The notes: generated from the letters alone by a model not told the origin. 25,679 nucleotides of DNA from Syntrophaceae bacterium UBA2251 (GCA_002347815.1 DDXV01000045.1:60941-86619); one strand, 5' to 3'; shown: positions 1-7,723, counted from the first letter of the stretch. Made by a program: numbers and translations.

Positions 1-554
1 AAACCGCCGCTGGCGGGCGGATCGTGCGCGTGCACCGGCGGGGGGAAACGGCCGTCCCGGCCGTCGCGCCCGACGGTCAAACCATCGGATCCAGCGGCGC
101 GCGCGGGCTCGGCATCGCGGGTTTCCCGGCCCCGCTGCATGAGATCGACCTGGCGGTCACGCCGGCGCAGGTCCAGGCCCTGATGGACGCGCTTCTGAAC
201 GGGTCGGCGATCCACAATCTGACCCACGGGACCCACTGTTCCGCGCTGGCGACGCCGGAGGGGATCCTCGTCCTGCGGGAAGACATCGGCCGCCACAACA
301 CCCTTGACATGCTCGGGGGGTACATGTTCCTGAACGACATCCCCGGGCGCGGCCGGATCCTCCTCACGACGGGGAGGGTGTCGGCGGAGATCGTCCAGAA
401 GGTCTGGCGGCTGGGCGTCCCCATCCTCATCTCCCATTCCGCGCCGACGTCGCGCGCCCTGGAATTGCTCGCGGAGGCCGGCATCACCCTGATCGGGTTT
501 GTCCGGGGAGGCAGGATGAACCTCTATACGGAAGGAAAACGGGTGATCCGGTAA
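1..554 (+). CDS. fdhD: FdhD-like formate dehydrogenase accessory protein, 5'-truncated by window edge
   Basis: The frame is open from base 3, so the gene starts upstream of the window. FdhD transfers sulfur from a cysteine desulfurase to the molybdenum or tungsten cofactor of formate dehydrogenase in the cytoplasm. Family signatures are clear: REDIGRHN at about bases 279-302, a glycine/serine-rich TGRVSAEIVQKV stretch, SHSAPTSRA, and a terminal FVRGGRMNLYTEGKR. The segment that normally carries the CxxC or single catalytic Cys reads SSGARGLG (bases 90-113), with Ala and Leu where the cysteines belong. One Cys remains in GTHCSAL (near base 238). The gene ends in TAATG, sharing one base with the next start. 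The family assignment is confident. Sulfurtransferase activity is doubtful, so it may be a divergent paralog. Confidence 0.85.
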   Translation, partial: TAAGGRIVRVHRRGETAVPAVAPDGQTIGSSGARGLGIAGFPAPLHEIDLAVTPAQVQALMDALLNGSAIHNLTHGTHCSALATPEGILVLREDIGRHNTLDMLGGYMFLNDIPGRGRILLTTGRVSAEIVQKVWRLGVPILISHSAPTSRALELLAEAGITLIGFVRGGRMNLYTEGKRVIR

Positions 555-1510
555 TGGCGAAATCCATCTATATCAAGGACATCAAGGCGGGAGACAAGGT
601 CAGCACGGCCTTTCTGGTGGCGGAGAAGAACATGGCCTACTCCCAGAAGGGGGCGCCCTATCTGAATCTGAAGCTGAAGGACCGGACGGGCGAGGTGGAC
701 GCCAAGGTCTGGGACAACGCCCCCCAGTGGGACCCGGTCTTCGGCAAGGGGGATATCGTCCACTGCCAGGCCCGGGCGGTGAGCTACAAGAACGCCCTGC
801 AGCTCTCGATCCTCGAGATCCGCCGGCTGGAGACCGGCGACGTCGACCCCGCGGACTTCTTTCCCTGCGCCCGCCGGGACCCGGAGGCGATGTTCGCCGA
901 ACTGGAGGGGCTCGTCGCCTCGGTGGCCGCTCCGCACCTGAAGGCGCTGCTCGCGGCCTTCTTCGCGGACGCGGAGGTCGTGGGGGCCTTCAAGCGGGCG
1001 CCGGCGGCCAAGGGGTTCCACCATGTCTACATCGGGGGGCTTCTGGAGCACACCCTGTCGGTGGCCCGCCTGCTCGACGTCGCGAGCCGTCACTACGAGG
1101 GGGTCGACCGCGACCTCCTCCTCGCGGGCGGGATTCTCCACGATATCGGAAAGATCCGCGAGTACCGCTACGAGGGCCTCATCGATTATTCCGACGAGGG
1201 GCGCCTGATCGGCCACATCGTCATCGGCGTCGAGATGCTGGATGAAAAGATCGCCGCGCTGGGGGCGTTTCCGCCGGAGACGGCGATGGCCCTGCGCCAC
1301 ATCCTCCTGAGCCACCACGGCGAGATGGAATTCGGCTCTCCGAAGCGGCCCAAGACGCTCGAGGCCATGATCGTCCACCAGCTGGACGACCTCGACGCCA
1401 AGGTCAACGCGATCCAGGGGTTCGTCGCCGACGCCCCGGACGACGCCTCCGCCTGGACCCCCTTCCACCGCCTCTTCGGCCGCTTTCTCTACAAGGGGAA
1501 ATCCGGCTGA
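554..1510 (+). CDS. yhaM: YhaM-type 3'-5' exoribonuclease (OB-fold + HD domain)
   Basis: This 318-residue protein has an N-terminal nucleic-acid-binding OB fold (about residues 10-95) followed by an HD phosphohydrolase domain (about 155-290). The HD pair is His196-Asp197 in GGILHDIGK, preceded by the metal-ligand region GGLLEHTLSVA and followed by a histidine pair in LSHHGEMEFG. The order of domains and the length match YhaM (about 314 residues in Bacillus), a metal-dependent 3'-5' exonuclease acting on RNA and single-stranded DNA. The ATG overlaps the fdhD-like stop by one base, which implies translational coupling. I cannot tell RNA from DNA preference from sequence. The domain call is strong. 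Confidence 0.9.
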   Translation: MAKSIYIKDIKAGDKVSTAFLVAEKNMAYSQKGAPYLNLKLKDRTGEVDAKVWDNAPQWDPVFGKGDIVHCQARAVSYKNALQLSILEIRRLETGDVDPADFFPCARRDPEAMFAELEGLVASVAAPHLKALLAAFFADAEVVGAFKRAPAAKGFHHVYIGGLLEHTLSVARLLDVASRHYEGVDRDLLLAGGILHDIGKIREYRYEGLIDYSDEGRLIGHIVIGVEMLDEKIAALGAFPPETAMALRHILLSHHGEMEFGSPKRPKTLEAMIVHQLDDLDAKVNAIQGFVADAPDDASAWTPFHRLFGRFLYKGKSG

Positions 1511-1569
1511 ACCGCCCTGACGGGTGCCTGTCGGACGTCCCACAACGCCGGGCCCTTGTCCACCGCCGT

Positions 1570-2535
1570 TCAGATGGCCTCGATGGTGGAGGGCGGCTTC
1601 TTCGTGATGTTGTACGTCACGCTGACCACCCCGGGCACCTCCGTCGTGATCCGGTCCGCCAGCCCCTCGAGGACCTCGTAGGGGAGCCGGGTGGGGGATC
1701 CCGTCCGGGCGTCCGTGCTGTCCCAGCAGCGCAGTTCGATCTGGCAGCCGTAATCCCGGGCGCCATGGCGCATGCCCGTCACGCGATCCGCATGCAGAAT
1801 GGCGAGGTACTGGAACGCCCCGCTCTTGCAGAGGGTTTCCTCCACGATCCGGGTGGCCTGACGGATGGTGGACACGCGCTCCGGCGTGACCTCGCCGATC
1901 ACGCGGGCGGCCAGGGCAGGACCGGGGAAGGGGGGGCGGTTGAACAGGGCTTCGGGCAGGCCGAGTTCCCGGCCCACGAGGCGTACGCCGGGCTTGCGAA
2001 GCCGGATCAGCGGTTCCAGGACCGTGTACCCGAAGGCGGCCTCCGTGTCGATGCCGAGCTGGGAGAGGATGTTGTGCTGGCGCTTCACCCCGGCGACCGT
2101 CTCCTCCACGTCGGTGAAGATCGAGCCCTGGAGGAGGTGGCGCGCCCCGCTTTCCTTGACGAGCCGGCCGAAGACCGCCTTGTAGAACGTCTGGGTGATG
2201 GCCTCCCGCTTTTCCTCCGGGTCCGTCAGGCCCTTCAGGGCTCCGAAGAATTCCGCCCGGGCGTCGACGATCTCGACTGGAACCTTCAGGGCGGCGAAGG
2301 CCTCCTGAATCTGGCGGGGTTCGTCTTCCCGCATGATGCCGTTGTCGATGAAGTAGGTCTTCAGGCGGTCTCCCAGGGCCCGGTGGCCCAGGAGCGTCAC
2401 CACGGACGAGTCCACGCCTCCCGACAGGGCGTTGACGGCGGCGCCGTCTCCCACCGCGGCGGTAATGGCCCGGACCTGTTCGGCGATGAAGCCTCGGGGG
2501 TCCAGTTCCGACAGGCTGATTTCCTTGATGCTCAC
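1570..2535 (-). CDS. Stand-alone GMP synthase ATP-pyrophosphatase domain (GuaA C-terminal type)
   Basis: The protein has 321 residues from a GTG at 2535 preceded by an excellent AAAGGAGGAAGA ribosome site (2542-2553). An open frame extends further upstream, but no better start is seen. The PP-loop SGGVDSS lies at residues 38-44. Further on are PFPGPALAARVIGEVTPE and a terminal NITKKPPSTIEAI, both hallmarks of the GuaA ATPase and dimerisation domains that adenylate XMP before amination. The N-terminal class I glutamine amidotransferase domain of ordinary bacterial GuaA (about 190 residues) is absent, as in the archaeal two-subunit enzyme. The usual KSHHNV motif appears as KRQHNI, so the substrate could differ from XMP. 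No amidotransferase gene is present in the window. Confidence 0.85.
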   Translation of the reverse strand: MSIKEISLSELDPRGFIAEQVRAITAAVGDGAAVNALSGGVDSSVVTLLGHRALGDRLKTYFIDNGIMREDEPRQIQEAFAALKVPVEIVDARAEFFGALKGLTDPEEKREAITQTFYKAVFGRLVKESGARHLLQGSIFTDVEETVAGVKRQHNILSQLGIDTEAAFGYTVLEPLIRLRKPGVRLVGRELGLPEALFNRPPFPGPALAARVIGEVTPERVSTIRQATRIVEETLCKSGAFQYLAILHADRVTGMRHGARDYGCQIELRCWDSTDARTGSPTRLPYEVLEGLADRITTEVPGVVSVTYNITKKPPSTIEAI

Positions 2536-2638
2536 GAGCGGTCTTCCTCCTTTATGGATAAGTGCAGGCATGGGGCAATGGGCGTCAGACCAAGGGCGAA
2601 AGGCCAATGCCGGAGGCCGAACGCCTGATGCTCATCCG

Positions 2639-2667
2639 CCTATATCCCTTCGGCGGGCGAAAATCAA
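2639..2667 (-). promoter_or_regulatory. Probable sigma-70 promoter for the GuaA-like gene
   Basis: Read on the minus strand: TTGATT (2667-2662), 17-base spacer, TATAGG (2644-2639). The -35 element overlaps the stop codon of the upstream CDF gene, and the start codon lies about 100 bases downstream. This would let the GuaA-like gene be transcribed separately from the transporter. Call is by pattern only. Confidence 0.45.
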
Positions 2668-3638
2668 CTGGCGATCTTCTTCCCCGCCATGATGTTCCGG
2701 CGCTTTTCCTCCGTCAGGAGGCATCCCGTCAGGCAGTTCCCCACGCAGTCTCCGTCGCAGGGCTCGGTATGGATCGTCACGCTCGCCGATGGGAAATGCC
2801 CTTCGATGGCGCGGGCCAGTTCCTCCGTGATCCGGTGGGACTCCTGGACGGACATGTCGGGATCCACCTTCATGTGGAATTCCACAAAACGGAAATTTCC
2901 CGCCTTGCGCGTGCGGAGCCGATGGAAGCCGTGGATGATCGGCCGGTGATCGATGATCAACTGACGGATCCAGGCCTCCTCTTCCGGCGGCAACTGGACG
3001 TCCAGCAGGTCCCGGGCCGACTGAAGCGTCAAGTGCCAGGCGGCCCGGATGATCAGGAGCGCCACGGCGATCGCGACGGCGGGATCGAGCCAGTGGAGGT
3101 CCAGATCCGGGGCGAAGCGCTGCCCCAGCCAGATCGCGGCCAATCCCGCCATGACGCCGGCGGAGGTGTAGACGTCCGTGCGCAGATGCCAGGCGTCCGC
3201 CTTCAGGGCGATCGAATCGGCGGCCCGGCCGATCCGGAAGAGCCAGGCGGAGACGAAGTAATTGGCGGCGGCGGAGATCAGCATCACCGCGATCCCCCAG
3301 GCGATGTAACCCAGGGGACGGGGATGGAGGATGCGCTCGACCGCCTCATAGATGATCCATCCGGCGGCCAGGAAGATGAGCAGGGCCTCCACGACGCCCG
3401 AGATATTCTCCACCTTGCCATGGCCGAAGGGGTGCCGCGTATCGGCGGGAACGCTGGAGGTGCGTACGGAAAAGAGGGCGATGACGGCGGCGACCAGGTC
3501 CACGGCGGAATGGATGGCCTCCGAGAGGATGGAAACCGCGCCGATGGACAGGCCCACGATCAGCTTGAACAGGATCAGAAGGCTGTTGGAGGCGATGGAA
3601 AGTCGGGCCGCCCGGATTTTCTCTTGCTGCAGGGTCAT
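2664..3638 (-). CDS. Cation diffusion facilitator (CDF) family metal efflux transporter
   Basis: This 324-residue inner-membrane protein has about six hydrophobic helices and a cytoplasmic C-terminal domain. CDF proteins export divalent metals (Zn, Fe, Co, Mn, Cd) by proton antiport. The intramembrane metal site is visible as SEAIHSAVD (His43, Asp47) and ADAWHLRTD (Asp148, His151, Asp155), and HPFGHGKVE is the cytoplasmic-loop signature. The C-terminal domain contains VEFHMKVD and IHTEP, then an unusual ladder Cys294, Cys298, Cys302, Cys306 (every fourth residue) and a basic tail. It starts 18 bases after the MBL hydrolase stop, so the two genes are probably cotranscribed. The ribosome site is weak. 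Metal specificity cannot be read from sequence. Confidence 0.92.
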   Translation of the reverse strand: MTLQQEKIRAARLSIASNSLLILFKLIVGLSIGAVSILSEAIHSAVDLVAAVIALFSVRTSSVPADTRHPFGHGKVENISGVVEALLIFLAAGWIIYEAVERILHPRPLGYIAWGIAVMLISAAANYFVSAWLFRIGRAADSIALKADAWHLRTDVYTSAGVMAGLAAIWLGQRFAPDLDLHWLDPAVAIAVALLIIRAAWHLTLQSARDLLDVQLPPEEEAWIRQLIIDHRPIIHGFHRLRTRKAGNFRFVEFHMKVDPDMSVQESHRITEELARAIEGHFPSASVTIHTEPCDGDCVGNCLTGCLLTEEKRRNIMAGKKIAS

Positions 3639-3656
3639 AAGGGTCCGCGTTCTGTC

Positions 3657-4340
3657 TTACGCTTGCGATCGAAGCCGGCGGGCGGAGAAGGGCCGCCCGT
3701 GACCGGGCCAGACGGTTCGGACGCCCAGGCGCCGGAGGGCCGCCCAGCTTTGCTTCAGCGCGGCCGGATCGTCGGCGAAGGGCGGCATGATCGGGCCGCC
3801 GCCGCAGGGCAGCACGTTGAAGGCCAGGTCCCCCACGAAGGCGTTGCCGTCGTCGAGCAGGACCGAGAGCGAGCCCGCCGTATGCCCCGGAGTCATCACG
3901 ATCCGCCCCGCCATTCCGAAGGGATCCAGGGAGAGCTCGCCGTCGACGAGGATGTCCGCCTCGACCGGGTCGAACCGGACGAATCCGGGCAGCACGCGGG
4001 CCAGGAGCCGACCGGCCGCGATCAGGGCGCGCCCGACCGGGTGCGCCCCCGCCGGGAAGACCACCGCCCCCCGCCTGAGCCAGTCCGCTTCCCCGGCCGG
4101 AACGGCGACGGGACAACGGCAGGCGTCCCGGATCTCGCGGAGGTTGCCGACGTGGTCGTAATGGACATGGGTAATCACGACGAGCGCGATCCGCGAGGGG
4201 TCCATACCCTGTTTCGAGAGGGCGGTAAAGAATTTTTTCCCCTGGCGGGGAAACCCCGCGTCAATCAGGATGGATGCAGATCCTTCGCTGACGATGTAGG
4301 CGTTGGCGGCGCCCAGGGGAACGGGCAGGATGCGCGGCAT
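3657..4340 (-). CDS. MBL-fold (metallo-beta-lactamase superfamily) hydrolase
   Basis: The protein has 227 residues from the ATG at 4340, which has GGAG at good spacing. Upstream in-frame residues are low complexity and lack a site. The dinuclear metal motif THVHYDH gives His58, His60, Asp62 and His63. Later come TPGHTAGS (third histidine), FVGDLAF (bridging aspartate) and WPGHGRP (last histidine), so all metal ligands are present. There is no signal peptide, so it should be cytosolic. The glyoxalase-II-like layout fits thioester or lactone hydrolysis, but the substrate is not determinable. The CDF transporter follows 18 bases downstream. Confidence 0.88.
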   Translation of the reverse strand: MPRILPVPLGAANAYIVSEGSASILIDAGFPRQGKKFFTALSKQGMDPSRIALVVITHVHYDHVGNLREIRDACRCPVAVPAGEADWLRRGAVVFPAGAHPVGRALIAAGRLLARVLPGFVRFDPVEADILVDGELSLDPFGMAGRIVMTPGHTAGSLSVLLDDGNAFVGDLAFNVLPCGGGPIMPPFADDPAALKQSWAALRRLGVRTVWPGHGRPFSARRLRSQA

Positions 4341-4490
4341 GGACCGTCTCCAATCAGGCCGAATGAGAGATGTTCCGCTTCCGTGAGGCCCCCGGGAAAC
4401 CTGGCCAACCGGCTCCCGGAGGCGCGCCGAGGGGATCGAAAAGGGGCAGGCGCGCCGAGGCATCGGAATTCCCCGGGATCCTCCCGCGGA

Positions 4491-5630
4491 TCAATAGCGG
4501 TAGACGGCGGCGAGGACCTCCTGGCCGGGGATCTTTCCCGGCGGCAGGATGTGGACCTCCCCCCCGTTGATGAAGGTCTGGATCGCGGCGACGTCGAGCA
4601 GGTCCTCATCCCCCGGCTTCATCGCCGCGTGGAGCGTCACGGCGCCACTCTCCGGGGTAAAGACGCCCCACTGCTGACGGCCGGACGCGACGAGCAGGAT
4701 GCCCACGCGGCCGTGGACGGCGGCCGGGACGATTTCGCGGACGTCCGTGGCCGTCAGTCCCGTGCCGGAGGATTGCCGGTACTGCGCGATGGCGTCGTGT
4801 TCCGCCTTTTCGTAATAGGGCTTGAGGATCTGCAGGGCCTGCCGGTGGAGGTCTTCCTCTTCCGCCTCTTCCGGGTTGCCCTGAATGCCCTCGTCCATCA
4901 GATAGGGATAGGTATTGGCGTCCCGGTAGATCGGGAAAAGGTACTCCACGCCGGCCAGCACGAGGGGGGCCTTTTCCTCCTTCAGGGGGTCGCGCAGACC
5001 GCGGTCGATGAGGCGGAAGAACTTCAGGATGTCGTCCTTGATCTGGTCCGCGCCGGCGCCGTGGCCGGAACGCGTGGCCGTCTCCGCGCCGGCCCGCGAC
5101 CGGAAGCGGACCTGGCGCTCCGGTTCGTCGTACTGAAGCGCCTCTTCCAGGCTGCGGGGACAATGTTCGAGCGGCCGTTCCCGGAGTCCGAAGCGGCTGC
5201 CCTCGAAGAGACGCACCGCCTTCTGGCTCAGGGCCAGGAGGAAGAAGCGGTTTTCATCGCCCAAATGCGGCAAGAGGGGCTTGACGTGGAAGCGATCGCC
5301 CACGATGACGAGCTCCGCAACGTCGAGCGGCAGGGCGTACAGGTTCATGAGGCCCCTCGAGTGGAAGAGGGCGAGTCCGTCCCGCCGGTTTTTCCGGAAG
5401 AGGGCCTGGCCGGTGATGCCCGACAGGGGTTCCATGAACGCCTTGATGTCCTGGGGCTTGAGGCCGTGCGCGGCCAGGATTTCCTCCGCCTTTCGCAACA
5501 GGTTGCGGAAATGGATCTGGCTTTGCTGGGGTTTGGTGCCGACGGCTCCGGGCGGCATGAAGAGCGACAGGCAGGGACCCGTCTGTTTCTGGATGAGGGT
5601 TTTGAGTGCTTCCGGGGTCAGGGTATGCAT
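4491..5630 (-). CDS. baeRF-type protein (bacterial archaeo-eukaryotic release factor-like)
   Basis: This 379-residue cytosolic protein resembles the bacterial homologs of the archaeo-eukaryotic release factor eRF1/Pelota (baeRF group), probably family 3. Supporting features are the N-terminal GPCLSLFMPP followed by a QIHFRNLLRKAEEIL helix, a central RFFLLALSQKAVRLFEG strand-helix, and the motif APLVLAGVEYLFPIYRDANTYPYL before the last domain. HGAGADQIKDDILKFFRLID precedes that motif, and no GGQ peptide-release motif is present. Family members are proposed to act on ribosomes in hibernation, rescue or nuclease-linked stress responses. The start is set by GGGAGG seven bases upstream. It is divergent from efp, another ribosome factor. 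The fold call is good; the activity is unknown. Confidence 0.75.
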   Translation of the reverse strand: MHTLTPEALKTLIQKQTGPCLSLFMPPGAVGTKPQQSQIHFRNLLRKAEEILAAHGLKPQDIKAFMEPLSGITGQALFRKNRRDGLALFHSRGLMNLYALPLDVAELVIVGDRFHVKPLLPHLGDENRFFLLALSQKAVRLFEGSRFGLRERPLEHCPRSLEEALQYDEPERQVRFRSRAGAETATRSGHGAGADQIKDDILKFFRLIDRGLRDPLKEEKAPLVLAGVEYLFPIYRDANTYPYLMDEGIQGNPEEAEEEDLHRQALQILKPYYEKAEHDAIAQYRQSSGTGLTATDVREIVPAAVHGRVGILLVASGRQQWGVFTPESGAVTLHAAMKPGDEDLLDVAAIQTFINGGEVHILPPGKIPGQEVLAAVYRY

Positions 5631-5961
5631 CCGTCCACCTCCCTCGTGTCAGGTTCAAAAGGGGATGTGCCGGGCCGGAAGGAAAGCTGCGGCGGGAAGG
5701 GGAGCGGCCTGTCGCGGGGACGGCCGTTTCGGTGCGCAGTCCGGTTCCGGCACCCACCAGGCCGAGACAGCCTGTTCAATGATGAATATCGGATACGGCC
5801 CGACAAAGCAAACGATTTCTTTGACAAGGCTTTTCAAATGGATTATGACGCGGCAGATGGAAATCCGCTCCTGCGCGAACCGGGATATCCGCATGCAAAA
5901 GTGGGGGTTCGCCCGCGGGGGACGTCTTTGAGGTGCGCCAGAGCAGGGGGAAGGGGTCAGC
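5631..5961. other. Divergent intergenic region between baeRF gene and efp
   Basis: This 331-base spacer holds no convincing gene. The efp promoter is at 5821-5849, and an AT-rich patch runs from about 5775 to 5850. I could not find an equally good minus-strand promoter for the baeRF gene. No stable terminator-like hairpin is evident. Confidence 0.6.
5821..5849 (+). promoter_or_regulatory. Sigma-70 promoter for efp-epmA
   Basis: A perfect -35 TTGACA (5821-5826), a 17-base spacer and -10 TATGAC (5844-5849). The efp start lies about 105 bases beyond the expected transcription start. Confidence 0.6.
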
Positions 5962-6525
5962 ATGTATACCGCGAGCGATTTGAGGAAGGGATTGCGAATC
6001 AAGATCGACAACGATCCGTACGTCGTCACGGAATTCAATTTCGTCAAGCCGGGCAAGGGCCAGGCCCTGTATCGATGCCGGTTGCGCAACATGATCAACG
6101 GGTCTCAGTTCGAGCGGACGTTCCGGTCCGTGGACGCCTTCGAGTCCGCCGATCTTCAGGAAAAGAAGATGCAGTACCTCTATCAGGAGGAGGACAAGTA
6201 CTGCTTCATGGACAACGAAAGCTACGAGCAGGTGTTCCTCAACCGCGAACAGGTGGGCGATGCCGTGAACTACCTGATCGACAACATCGAGGCCCAGGTT
6301 CTCTTTTTCGAAGACCGGGCCCTCGGGCTCAGCCTCTCCAACTTCGTGGACCTCGTCGTCACCCAGGCGGATCCGTGGGCGAAGGGTGATTCGGTGACGG
6401 GCAACCAGAAGCCGGTGACCCTCCAGACGGGGTACCAGATCCTCGTGCCGACGTTCATCGAGGAAGGGGAGAAGATCCGCGTAGACACCCGGACGGGGGA
6501 GTACCTGACCCGTGTCAAGGGATGA
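5962..6525 (+). CDS. efp: Translation elongation factor P
   Basis: This 187-residue protein has the full three-domain EF-P layout: an N-terminal KOW-like domain, a central OB domain and a C-terminal OB domain ending in GEKIRVDTRTGEYLTRVKG. EF-P binds between the P and E sites of the ribosome and relieves stalling at polyproline stretches. The modified-lysine loop reads KPGKGQA, with Lys32 as the equivalent of E. coli Lys34, the residue beta-lysylated by EpmA. The start has AAGGGG six bases upstream. The gene overlaps epmA by 14 bases, so factor and modifying enzyme should be made together. Confidence 0.97.
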   Translation: MYTASDLRKGLRIKIDNDPYVVTEFNFVKPGKGQALYRCRLRNMINGSQFERTFRSVDAFESADLQEKKMQYLYQEEDKYCFMDNESYEQVFLNREQVGDAVNYLIDNIEAQVLFFEDRALGLSLSNFVDLVVTQADPWAKGDSVTGNQKPVTLQTGYQILVPTFIEEGEKIRVDTRTGEYLTRVKG

Positions 6526-7456
6526 ACCGGATGCGGGCCGCGAATGGCGCCTGACGAGACGGCGGGCGGTCCTGGAGATCCGGGCGCGGATGATCCAGGC
6601 CCTCCGCCGTTTTTTCGTCTCGGCGGGGTATCTCGAGGTGGAAACCCCCGCCCGCATTCCCGCACCGGCGCCGGAGACCCATATCGACGCCCCGCCCGCC
6701 GGAGACTGGTTTCTCCAGACTTCGCCGGAACTTTGCATGAAGCGGCTCCTGGCGGCGGGCTATGGGAAGATCTTCCAGATCGCGAAGTGCTACCGCGACG
6801 GGGAACGGGGTGACCGGCACCTTCCCGAATTCACGATGCTGGAATGGTACCGTCCGGCGAGCGATTACCGCGACCTGATGGCGGAGTGCGAGGCGCTCCT
6901 GCCGTTCGTCTTGGAGGCCCTGGGACGGGATGCCGCGCTGGTCTACCGGGGGGAGCGGATCGACCTGACGGCGCCCTGGGAGCGCCTGAGCGTGGCGGAG
7001 GCCTTCCGGCGATTCACCCGCCTGACCCCGGAGGACGCCCTCCGGAAGGCGTGCTTCGACGAGCGGATGGCCCTGGACATCGAGCCCCGCCTGGGCCGGG
7101 GGCGTCCCACCTTCCTTTACGACTACCCCGCGGCCTGCGCCGCCCTGGCCCGACGGAAGCCGACGGATCCCGATCGGGCCGAACGGTTCGAACTGTACGT
7201 CTCCGGAATCGAACTGGCCAACGCCTTTTCCGAACTCACGGACGTCGACGAGCAGCGCCGGCGCTTCGAAACGGCGCGGGCGGAGCGGGAACGCCTTGGG
7301 AAGGCGGATTATCCGTCCGCGGAACCCTTCCTCGCGGCGCTTGGCGCGATGCCGCCGGCGGCCGGCATCGCCCTGGGCGTGGACCGTCTGGCCATGCTTC
7401 TGGCCGACGCCGATCGCATCGACGACATCGTGGCCTTTGTCCCCGAAGACCTGTAG
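6512..7456 (+). CDS. epmA: EF-P--lysine ligase EpmA (PoxA/GenX, lysyl-tRNA synthetase paralog)
   Basis: This 314-residue enzyme is a class II lysyl-tRNA synthetase catalytic core with no N-terminal anticodon-binding domain, the defining architecture of EpmA (about 325 residues in E. coli). Motif 1 is YLEVETPARIP, motif 2 is the region FQIAKCYRDGERGDRHLPEF, and motif 3 is GIALGVDRLAMLL. GIELANAFSELTD is also typical. The enzyme activates (beta-)lysine and attaches it to the EF-P lysine. The GTG start at 6512 lies inside the end of efp. EpmB, the lysine 2,3-aminomutase that makes beta-lysine, and EpmC are not in the window. Confidence 0.95.
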   Translation: MSRDEPDAGREWRLTRRRAVLEIRARMIQALRRFFVSAGYLEVETPARIPAPAPETHIDAPPAGDWFLQTSPELCMKRLLAAGYGKIFQIAKCYRDGERGDRHLPEFTMLEWYRPASDYRDLMAECEALLPFVLEALGRDAALVYRGERIDLTAPWERLSVAEAFRRFTRLTPEDALRKACFDERMALDIEPRLGRGRPTFLYDYPAACAALARRKPTDPDRAERFELYVSGIELANAFSELTDVDEQRRRFETARAERERLGKADYPSAEPFLAALGAMPPAAGIALGVDRLAMLLADADRIDDIVAFVPEDL

Positions 7457-7542
7457 CCTCTCCTCCCGGGTCATTCCACCTCCGCGGGGAAATGCCTTGA
7501 ATTCGGGCGGGATCGGAAGGTTCAAGTCCGCCGCCAAGCCCC

Positions 7543-7571
7543 TTGACAAGCGCCGGTTTTTCCTTTACACG
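7543..7571 (+). promoter_or_regulatory. Probable promoter of the tol-pal operon
   Basis: A perfect -35 TTGACA (7543-7548) is followed after 17 bases by a poor -10 TACACG (7566-7571); TTTACA two bases earlier is the alternative. It sits in the 267-base gap between epmA and tolQ, so tol-pal is probably transcribed on its own. Confidence 0.4.
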
Positions 7572-7723
7572 GGGGAACGGCCGCCGCTTTGGCGCCCGCG
7601 GGGGCGGCTGTCCTGATCGCGCCGGGGCGCGTTTCGTCTCTGCGGCGCACCGGGGAGGCGCAGGGTCGAAAAGGTCCGGCCCGCGGCGGGATCTCGATTT
7701 CTGGGGTTGCGGAGGGGAAAGCA

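Noticed and set aside
2562..6389. A 1275-codon open frame on the plus strand
   Set aside because: It runs antisense to four recognisable genes (CDF, MBL, baeRF and the end of the GuaA-like gene) and into efp in another frame. Its composition is arginine/glycine/aspartate-rich, as expected of a GC-rich shadow frame.
7610..7635. A GC-rich hairpin between epmA and tolQ as a terminator
   Set aside because: The stem is about five bases with a loop of four and is followed by only three T, and it lies downstream of the likely tol promoter.
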